From: Candidatus Shapirobacteria bacterium CG09_land_8_20_14_0_10_38_17
Lineage (GTDB): Bacteria > Patescibacteriota > Microgenomatia > 0-14-0-10-38-17
DNA: 17,355 nt
Assembly (NCBI GenBank): GCA_002774085.1
Contig: PEZH01000006.1
Location: 1 to 17,355, forward strand
Direction: 5' to 3'
The notes beneath the pieces were generated by a model. It made no database searches, was not told the origin of the DNA, and saw nothing but the letters and a program-made list of their open reading frames with translations. The translations under genes were made by a program, and so were the position numbers. Shown piece after piece: positions 12,184 through 17,355 of the stretch (positions within the stretch are counted from its first letter, which is position 1; each line of letters begins with the position of its first letter).

Positions 12184-14202
12184 TTATTGCCTTACTTTAG
12201 CACCGAATTTTTCTTTTATTTCTTTAACGATTTTTTCTCTTATTTCTTTTATTTCCGCAAGAGTTAAACTGCGCCGGGGATTTTGATAAGTAAGACGAAA
12301 TGTCCTACTACAATCAAATGAATCAATGATTTGAGCATTTTTAATTAGAGGAGAAATTGATTCAATAGAGTGTATTACCGGGCCCAAATAGGTTTTAGGA
12401 GAAAAAATTAAAGTTAAGTCTTCAACTACCGGAGGATATTTAGATAAAGGGGCATATATTTTTTGTTTGGTGGCTAATTGGCTAATTTGATCAATATCTA
12501 AGGTGAAACTAATAACATCTTTCTCAATTTTAAAATTATCCAAAATAGCTGATTTAACCAATCCCAATTGGCCGATGTGTTTTTTATTGACATAGATTTT
12601 GGCTGTTGTCGGTCCTTGGGGAATAAATTGGTAATTAATAATACCTAAATCTTGTAACAAACCTTCAATTATTCCCTTAGTTTTTGAGAAGTTTTTGGTG
12701 GTCACTAATCCAGTCAAACAGAGATTTTCATAGGGGAGATTTTTCTTTCGGGGCAGATAGATATTGGCGATTTCAAAAATTTTCTCTTGAGGAAATTGAG
12801 CTTGATTTTGAGAGAGAATATCTAAAAGCGAAGGGATTAGGGAGCGGCGCATAAATTTTAAGTCTTGAGAAAGAGGATTTTTTAGAACTAAATGCTCTTC
12901 TTTGTTTATTTGAGCTTTGTTGATAAGCTTTTTACTGATGAACGAATAAGAATAAGTTTCCCAGAAACCTTGGTAGCGAAGGTAGTCTTTAGCCCGTTCT
13001 CGCCAATAAAATAGAGGCGAAAACTTTCCCTTAGTTGTTTTTTTCTGCATTCTAAGATCAATTATGGGTGGCAAGGGGGGGATTTGGCTTTTCAAGTTGA
13101 AGTAGCCGTAAAGGCGGGCAATTTCTTCTATCAAATCCTCTTCGATACCGACATCGTGAATTCGCCAAGTGGGTACTAAGAATTGAGCTTGGCGTGAGTC
13201 TTTTTTCAAAAGCTTAAAGCCTAAGTTGGTTAAGATTTCAATCATTAGTTGGTGTTCTATTTTCTCACCGATTATCTTTTGAACAAAGCCAAAAGAAAGG
13301 GAAACTTTTGTTGATTTTTGTTTTTGGTGATAGAGGTCAATCATTGAGGAAGTGATTTTGCCGCCGCTTAATTTTTCTATCATTTTAGCTCCTCGTAAAA
13401 CTACCGGGAGGATATTTTCCAAATCAATCCCCCTTTCAAAGCGAACAGCGGCTTCAGTGCGGTGGCCTAAAAGTATTGAAGTGCGGCGGATAAGTTGGGG
13501 ATTATAAGATTGGACAAAAAAAAGAACACGGCGAGTGTTTCGGTCAATGGCGCTATTTTTTGCTCCCATTATTCCGCAAAGATCAATTAAACGGCCGGCT
13601 CCATCTTCAATAACAATATCGCCGCCGGGCATAGTTCTTTCCACACCATCAAGGGTAATTACCTTTTCTCCTTTTTGGGAAAGGCGCATAATCATTGTTT
13701 GACCGGCAATTTTGTCGTAATCAAAGGTGTGAATTGGCTGGCCAGTTTCAAACATTAAATAGTTGGAAACGTCGATCACATTGTTTAGGGGCCGCAGACC
13801 AATTTTATAAAGTCTTTCTTGGATTAATTTTGGTGAGGGACCAATTTTGACATTTTCAATTAAGATGGCGGTGAAGCGAGGGCAAATAGAAGGAGGATTG
13901 ATTTTGATCTTTAGAGGACATTTTCGAGAAGGGAGGGTTATTTTTTGTTTTTTGGGTAGGGTTAGTTTTGTCGAGAAACCGAAGCGAGGTAAGATGGCGT
14001 TTAATTCCCGTGCTAAACCGATGACAGAAAGACAATCGGGTCGGTTGGAGGTAATTTCAATTTCTAAAACAGAATCATTTTTCCATCGGTGGACACGTTC
14101 CACTGATTGGCTGCACAAGGAAAGATAGTTGGCTATTTGCGGAGTTGTGGCCTTGGTTTTTATAAATTCGCGTAACCAGGAAACGGGAATTAAGATGTTC
14201 AT
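12184..14202 (-). CDS. pheT: phenylalanyl-tRNA synthetase beta subunit, short form
   Basis: A 672-residue subunit of the (alpha-beta)2 PheRS; typical bacterial forms are near 790-800. The start WLREFI (9-14) is followed after about 40 residues by ITSNRPDCLSVIGLARE (50-66), where the usual protein has about 150 residues between these points. The N-terminal tRNA-binding (EMAP/OB) domain is therefore missing. The B3/B4 editing region (GLRPLNNVIDVSNYLMFETG and IHTFD), B5, the catalytic-like core and the C-terminal anticodon-binding FDX-ACB domain (about 582-672, SKYPPVVEDLTLIF) are present. ATG 14202 has no Shine-Dalgarno. It follows pheS across a 210-bp repeat element. Confidence 0.96.
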   Translation of the reverse strand: MNILIPVSWLREFIKTKATTPQIANYLSLCSQSVERVHRWKNDSVLEIEITSNRPDCLSVIGLARELNAILPRFGFSTKLTLPKKQKITLPSRKCPLKIKINPPSICPRFTAILIENVKIGPSPKLIQERLYKIGLRPLNNVIDVSNYLMFETGQPIHTFDYDKIAGQTMIMRLSQKGEKVITLDGVERTMPGGDIVIEDGAGRLIDLCGIMGAKNSAIDRNTRRVLFFVQSYNPQLIRRTSILLGHRTEAAVRFERGIDLENILPVVLRGAKMIEKLSGGKITSSMIDLYHQKQKSTKVSLSFGFVQKIIGEKIEHQLMIEILTNLGFKLLKKDSRQAQFLVPTWRIHDVGIEEDLIEEIARLYGYFNLKSQIPPLPPIIDLRMQKKTTKGKFSPLFYWRERAKDYLRYQGFWETYSYSFISKKLINKAQINKEEHLVLKNPLSQDLKFMRRSLIPSLLDILSQNQAQFPQEKIFEIANIYLPRKKNLPYENLCLTGLVTTKNFSKTKGIIEGLLQDLGIINYQFIPQGPTTAKIYVNKKHIGQLGLVKSAILDNFKIEKDVISFTLDIDQISQLATKQKIYAPLSKYPPVVEDLTLIFSPKTYLGPVIHSIESISPLIKNAQIIDSFDCSRTFRLTYQNPRRSLTLAEIKEIREKIVKEIKEKFGAKVRQ

Positions 14203-14211
14203 GATGAATTA

Positions 14212-14404
14212 AATTGTTACGTTGTTATATTGTTAAATTGCTATATTGCTACTAGCCTGTCATCTGATTCTGGTAAGCCACCGACTGGTGGCGCATCCAG
14301 AATCATTTAGGGATGGATTCTGGTCCGGCCGCTGGCGGACCAGAATGACGATTATGTTCACCCGCAACAATATAACAATCTAGCAATGTAACCATGTAAC
14401 AATA
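14212..14404. repeat. 193-bp composite inverted element filling the pheS-pheT gap
   Basis: Five octamers (AATTGTTA, CGTTGTTA, TATTGTTA, AATTGCTA, TATTGCTA) at 14212-14251 and five inverse-type octamers (CAACAATA, TAACAATC, TAGCAATG, TAACCATG, TAACAATA) at 14365-14404 flank a core (14259-14350). The core holds two hairpins, GATTCTGG/CCAGAATC (14266-14304, inner GCCACC/GGTGGC) and ATTCTGGTCC/GGACCAGAAT (about 14317-14346), joined by a linker with TTTAGGGATGG. It leaves only 9 and 8 bp next to the two genes. Confidence 0.85.
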
Positions 14405-14412
14405 TATCTTCT

Positions 14413-15450
14413 CTAAAACTGTTCTACAAATCTTAGGTCGTTTTCGTATAATATCCTGATGTCGTTTAGCTTCAACCCCGATTTCATCATATAAGTGCGC
14501 TCAACGCCCCAGCCGAAGGCAAAACCGGAATATTTTTTAGGGTCAATACCCCCGTTTTTTAGAACTTGAGGATGAATCATACCGGCACCTCCTAATTCAT
14601 GCCAGCCGGATTTGCAAACTCGGCAGCCTCGTCCATGGCAAATGGGGCAGTCAATATCAACTTCAAAAGAGGGTTCGGTAAATTGAAAGTGAAACGGTCG
14701 TAACCTGATTTTTCTTTCCGGCCCATAGAAGTTTTTGGTAAAATATTCAAAAATTCCTTTAAGGTGGGTAAGATTAATGTTTTTATCAATAACTAATCCC
14801 TCAAATTGATGGAACATTGGTGTGTGGGTGTTGTCCCAATTGAGACGATAACACTTGGCAATATTAATCATTCTCACCGGTGGATTAATGCGGCGCATTT
14901 CGCGGATTTGACCTGATGAAGTGTGGGGAGTTAAAACCATTTCTCCTAATTTGGAATGGGGCTTGACATCTAAAAAGAAAGTTTCGAAATCATCTCGCGC
15001 CGGGTGGCCAGTGGGCATATTTAAAGCCTCAAAAGCAAACCATTCCCATTCTATTTCAGGATAGGAAACTAAAGTGAATCCTAACCTTTCAAAGAGAGGC
15101 CAAATTTCGCGGAAGGCAAGGGTGATGGGGTGAAAATGGCCGATAGGTGGCAATTGACCGGGAGCAGTGGTATCTATCCAAGTATTTTTATTTTTCTTTT
15201 TCCTTTTAATTATTTGATTTTGCTTTGCTATTGCTAACTGGATTTTCTTCTTGGCTTCGTTAAGCAAGATGCCCATTTCTCGGCGCTGGCCTTTGCCTTT
15301 GGGAATTTGAGATATTTTTTTGATAACTTGAGTTAGTTTTCCTTTGCGGCCCAAATATTTGATGCGTAAGTTTTCTATTGCTTGGCTGTTTTGGGCTTTT
15401 TTAATTTCTTTTTCAGCGACCGATTTAATTTGTTCAATTTGTTTTTTCAT
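14413..15450 (-). CDS. pheS: phenylalanyl-tRNA synthetase alpha subunit
   Basis: A 345-residue catalytic subunit that charges tRNA-Phe. The N-terminal coiled coil (MKKQIEQIKSVAEKEIKKA onward, about 1-90) contacts tRNA. Class II motifs follow: LTPHTSSGQIREM, THTPMFHQFEG (motif 2 region) and GFAFGWGVERTYMM (motif 3). A CPICHGRGCRVC segment precedes the GAGMIHPQVL strand, as in many bacterial PheS. The ATG at 15450 gives the family start and has AGAGG 9 nt upstream, located inside rplT; the gene overlaps the rplT end by 17 bp, so coupling is likely. The longer frame starting at 15504 would add a non-family leader. Next downstream is the repeat element and then pheT. Confidence 0.96.
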   Translation of the reverse strand: MKKQIEQIKSVAEKEIKKAQNSQAIENLRIKYLGRKGKLTQVIKKISQIPKGKGQRREMGILLNEAKKKIQLAIAKQNQIIKRKKKNKNTWIDTTAPGQLPPIGHFHPITLAFREIWPLFERLGFTLVSYPEIEWEWFAFEALNMPTGHPARDDFETFFLDVKPHSKLGEMVLTPHTSSGQIREMRRINPPVRMINIAKCYRLNWDNTHTPMFHQFEGLVIDKNINLTHLKGIFEYFTKNFYGPERKIRLRPFHFQFTEPSFEVDIDCPICHGRGCRVCKSGWHELGGAGMIHPQVLKNGGIDPKKYSGFAFGWGVERTYMMKSGLKLNDIRILYENDLRFVEQF

Positions 15451-15802
15451 CTTTGACAACCTCTTTTGCCTTAGAAACAATAAATTTAAAAGTGGCAGGG
15501 TCATTAACAGCCAGTTCAGCCAAAATTTTTCGATTCAAAGTAATATTTTTTTGTTCTAAAAGATGAATAAATTGATTGTATTTGAGATTTTGTGAGGAGA
15601 GAGCGGCATTGATGCGTTGAATCCAAAGTTGGCGCAAATCTCTTTTTTTATTTTTTCGTCCCGCATAAGCATATTGACCGGCGTGGAGCTCTGCCTCATG
15701 AGCTACCTTATATAGCCGATTGCGGGTCATGCGATAACCTTTTGTTGCCTTTAGGGTTTTTTTATGTTTAGCGTGACGGATTGTCCCTGTTTTTACTCTC
15801 AT
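15434..15802 (-). CDS. rplT: 50S ribosomal protein bL20
   Basis: A 122-residue protein with the bL20 core: HAKHKKTLKATKGYRMTRNR near the start, YAGRKNKKRDLRQLWIQRIN in the middle and a C-terminal helical domain (LNRKILAELAVNDPATFKFI). It binds 23S rRNA early in assembly and, in several bacteria, represses its own operon by binding an mRNA leader. The start MRVKTG at 15802 lacks the usual Pro2 and has no Shine-Dalgarno. It follows rpmI but with an unusually long 375-bp repeat-rich gap, and overlaps pheS by 17 bp at its end. Confidence 0.97.
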   Translation of the reverse strand: MRVKTGTIRHAKHKKTLKATKGYRMTRNRLYKVAHEAELHAGQYAYAGRKNKKRDLRQLWIQRINAALSSQNLKYNQFIHLLEQKNITLNRKILAELAVNDPATFKFIVSKAKEVVKDEKTN

Positions 15803-16118
15803 AGACTAATGAATAAAATTCTAAATTCTAATATCTAAGTTCCAAATAAATTCTAAATTCTAAGCACTAAATTCTAAATATTAATTGTTTAGAATTTGTT
15901 TTTATTTAGTTATTCGTATTTGTCCCGCCTTTGGACGGGATCTCGCCAGAGGCGGTGATTCTGGAGCTTCTAATTTAGAATTTAGAATTTCTTAAGACTG
16001 ATCACTTATTCTTAATAATAATTAACTGTCATTCTGACCCGCCAGCTGGCGGAGACTCCAGAATGGCAGGTTTAGCCTCGCAAGGCGACGCCTTGCGAGG
16101 CTAATGACGGTAATGATT
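15803..16118. repeat. repeat-rich rpmI-rplT gap
   Basis: The rpmI-rplT gap (15803-16177) contains no gene. From the rplT side: a CTAAATTCTAA-type block (15813-15900) related to the recG leader; a CCCGCC..GACGGG stretch (15923-15940); a core unit beginning GTCATTCTGACCC (16028) with palindrome CCGCCAGCTGGCGG (about 16039-16052) and closing CCAGAATGG (about 16058-16066); and a perfect palindrome with 16-bp arms, 16072-16087 and 16089-16104, around a single A. All would be transcribed in an rpmI-rplT message. Confidence 0.8.
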
Positions 16119-16174
16119 TAGCAATGTAACAATGTAGCAATGTAACAATGTTTCTTTACTTTTAACTTTTGACT
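16119..16174 (-). repeat. octamer plus heptamer block downstream of rpmI
   Basis: Four octamers TAGCAATG, TAACAATG, TAGCAATG, TAACAATG (16119-16150), then TTT and three heptamers CTTTACT, TTTAACT, TTTGACT (16154-16174). Read on the minus strand the order is heptamers, AAA, octamers, then the GTCATT core, the same order as at 17013-17100 on the plus strand. Confidence 0.85.
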
Positions 16175-16177
16175 ATC

Positions 16178-16372
16178 TTACTTCCCCATTATTTTTTTAA
16201 TCTTTTTAGCCATTGTCCCCTTAAGCTCTTTCATTTTTTTATATTTCTTTTTTTGGGTTTTACTTTTATTCTTGCGTAAGTGCCGACTAAACGATGAACG
16301 ATGAAGCACCTTGCCTGTTTTGGTAACACGAAATCTTTTTGCCGCTGATTTTTTAGTTTTTTGTTTTCCCAT
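16178..16372 (-). CDS. rpmI: 50S ribosomal protein bL35
   Basis: A 64-residue, strongly basic protein with the bL35 pattern: KTKKSAAKRFRVTKTGKV near the start and a Lys-rich tail after SSFSRHLRKNKSKTQKKKYK. It stabilises 23S rRNA in the large subunit. The ATG at 16372 is chosen because AGAGGA lies 2-3 nt farther upstream (16375-16380) and the length is standard; the frame continues upstream only through hairpin repeat sequence. It sits between infC (68 bp) and rplT, as in most bacteria. Confidence 0.96.
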   Translation of the reverse strand: MGKQKTKKSAAKRFRVTKTGKVLHRSSFSRHLRKNKSKTQKKKYKKMKELKGTMAKKIKKIMGK

Positions 16373-16396
16373 TTTCCTCTTATTAATTGAAAATTG

Positions 16397-16429
16397 TCCC
16401 GCCACAGCGGGATCCCGCAATTGGCGGGA
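16397..16429. repeat. double hairpin in the infC-rpmI gap
   Basis: Two adjacent hairpins, TCCCGC-CACA-GCGGGA (16397-16412) and TCCCGC-AATTG-GCGGGA (16413-16429). The stem is the same as in the hairpin at 733-752. They lie 17-25 nt upstream of the rpmI Shine-Dalgarno on the transcript and could influence rpmI expression. Confidence 0.8.
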
Positions 16430-16440
16430 AAAATTGAAAA

Positions 16441-16959
16441 TTATTTAGCGATGGGTTCTATTGTCGCCACTAAGTTCTTGCCCATCATTTTGGGTTTTTG
16501 ATTTAGTTGGCCAAAGGTTTTTAGTTGCTCGGCAAATTTTTCAATTAGCTGGTAGCCGTTATCTTTTTGACTAAACTCTCGTCCTCTAAATCTGATGACT
16601 ATTCTTACCCGGTTGCCTTCTTTTAAGAATTTAGTCGCCCTTTTGACACGAAAGTTTAAGTCGCTATCGCCGATAAAAGGCCGCATTCTTAATTCTTTTG
16701 TTTCTTGTCTTTTGCCTGCTTTTTTACCTTTTTTAGCCTTTTTATTTTCTAAATATTTAAATTTCTTAAAATCAATAATCTTGGCGACTGGCGGTTTAGC
16801 ATTGGGAGCAATCTCTATTAAATCTAAATGGGATTCTTGTGCTTTTTTGAGCGCCTCTTCCCTGTCAATAATGCCTATCTGTTTCCCCTTTTTATCAATC
16901 ACCCGTAAGGTTTTAGTGGTGATGTATTGGTTGATAAGATAAAATTTACGCGGGCTCAA
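16441..16959 (-). CDS. infC: translation initiation factor IF-3
   Basis: A 172-residue factor that binds the 30S subunit, blocks premature 50S joining and checks start codon and initiator tRNA. The N-domain begins LINQYITTKTLRVIDKKGK (8-26) and contains the IF3 segment LIEIAPNAKPPVAKIIDFKK (48-67); a Lys-rich linker (about 73-86) leads to the C-domain (KELRMRPFIGDSDLNFRVKR and VRIVIRFRGRE). The length is standard. The only workable start is TTG at 16959: four codons upstream is an in-frame TAA and no ATG is present before the conserved region. AGGAG lies 12 nt upstream. Rare infC start codons are known as the basis of IF3 autocontrol in E. coli (AUU). First gene of the infC-rpmI-rplT-pheS-pheT set. 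Confidence 0.96.
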   Translation of the reverse strand: MSPRKFYLINQYITTKTLRVIDKKGKQIGIIDREEALKKAQESHLDLIEIAPNAKPPVAKIIDFKKFKYLENKKAKKGKKAGKRQETKELRMRPFIGDSDLNFRVKRATKFLKEGNRVRIVIRFRGREFSQKDNGYQLIEKFAEQLKTFGQLNQKPKMMGKNLVATIEPIAK

Positions 16960-16971
16960 TTTAGTTTTTTA

Positions 16972-16976
16972 CTCCT
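16972..16976 (-). promoter_or_regulatory. infC ribosome binding site
   Basis: AGGAG on the minus strand, with 12 nt to the TTG start. The spacing is long, which together with the TTG codon predicts weak, controllable initiation. It is one of few clear Shine-Dalgarno sites in the window (others: pilN, rpmI, pheS). Confidence 0.6.
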
Positions 16977-17004
16977 GAATTAATAGTGAGTTTAACATAA
17001 GTGA

Positions 17005-17286
17005 AGTTTAAAAGTCAAAAGTAAGAAACATTGTTACATTGTTAAATTGTTGAATTGTTGAATTGTTGCATGTCGCATGTCGCATTGTTAAAGTCGTCAT
17101 TCTGGTAATCCGCCGGCTGGCGGAGCATCCAGAATCGTCTAAGGGATGGATTCTGGCCCTTGTACCATTCGATACAGGGCTAGAGCAAGCCAGAATGACG
17201 AATAGAACAATTAAAAGTTAAAAGTCCAAAGTTAAAAAGAAAGAAACATTGTTACATTGTTATATTGTTACCTTGTTACATTGTTA
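17005..17286 (+). repeat. composite modular repeat upstream of infC
   Basis: No gene is seen in 16977-17355. The order is: heptamers with AGTCAAA (17005-17025), AAA, octamers and variants CATTGTTA x2, AATTGTTG x3, CATGTCG x2, CATTGTTA (17029-17090), hairpin core (17095-17200), heptamers AGTTAAA, AGTCCAA, AGTTAAA (17216-17236), a short AAGAAAGAAA link, octamers CATTGTTA, CATTGTTA, TATTGTTA, CCTTGTTA, CATTGTTA (17247-17286). The heptamer-AAA-octamer block thus flanks the core as a direct repeat. The tail 17287-17355 shows only low-complexity sequence. Confidence 0.85.
17095..17200 (-). repeat. 106-bp hairpin core with 11-bp terminal inverted repeats
   Basis: It begins CGTCATTCTGG and ends CCAGAATGACG, perfect inverted termini. 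Inside are two hairpins each bounded by ATTCTGG and CCAGAAT, separated by a linker containing CTAAGGGATGG. The first hairpin has CCGCCGGCTGGCGG; the second (17149-17195) is the inverse of the 47-bp module at 773-819 and 8714-8760 with a few changes. No protein is encoded. Confidence 0.85.
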
Positions 17287-17355
17287 AAAAACTTAAATCC
17301 TAAATCCAAAAAACTAAAAGTTGCCTGATGTTTGAGGCGTGAGACGTCTGAGATG

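Noticed and set aside
15803..16177. L20-binding mRNA leader or riboswitch
   Set aside because: The gap is long and structured, but I could not identify the known L20 site or any riboswitch consensus; repeats explain the structures.
16373..16420. Longer L35 start with 16 extra residues
   Set aside because: The extension lies in the double hairpin; the internal ATG has AGAGGA and gives the standard length.
17029..17090. Octamer arrays as a possible CRISPR
   Set aside because: Units are 7-8 bp, degenerate and without spacers; no cas genes are present.
1..17355. Alternative genetic code (UGA as glycine)
   Set aside because: rpsP and the orphan gene end at TGA in the expected place, and conserved genes contain no internal TGA.

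Overview
The window looks like a chromosomal piece of a member of the Candidate Phyla Radiation (Patescibacteria), most likely a Parcubacteria-like lineage. The support is indirect: AT-rich compact genes, a minimal informational gene set, a type IV pilus locus without pilP in view, a PheT lacking its N-terminal tRNA-binding domain, a PBP1A with a Thr-Pro tail, and intergenic gaps filled with short-period repeats and hairpins. TGA is used as a stop (rpsP, the orphan gene), so the standard bacterial code fits and the UGA-Gly code of Gracilibacteria does not. No rRNA, tRNA, CRISPR array, transposase or phage gene is visible.

Layout. Plus strand 115-3293: a prepilin-like protein, then pilM-pilN-pilO, the inner-membrane platform of a type IV pilus. 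Minus strand 3306-8613, read right to left: dtd, a previously uncalled 34-residue membrane peptide, recG, rpmF, nusB, rnc, rpsP and khpA; this set covers tRNA proofreading, fork repair, ribosome and rRNA maturation. Plus strand 9097-12132: a class A penicillin-binding protein and an orphan 115-aa gene with a palindromic promoter. Minus strand 12184-16959: the classic infC-rpmI-rplT-pheS-pheT translation cluster.

The most unusual part is between the genes. At least three repeat types recur: heptamers (AGTTAAA/AGTCAAA), octamers (CATTGTTA) and hairpin cores bounded by CGTCATTCTGG and its inverse. They are assembled in a fixed order (heptamers, AAA, octamers, core) at several loci. One composite fills the whole pheS-pheT gap as a 193-bp inverted structure; without it the two genes would be 17 bp apart. 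Heptamer sequence also supplies the C-terminal tail of ribosomal protein L32 and part of a RecG loop. This resembles a non-autonomous modular repeat family; what moves it is not encoded here.

Other points of note are a perfect 13-bp inverted repeat that carries promoter-like elements on both strands, a Ser-to-Pro change in the DTD active-site motif, an Asp-to-Asn change in RNase III, a TTG start for infC, and a 14-bp duplication that creates the only possible ATG of the prepilin gene.
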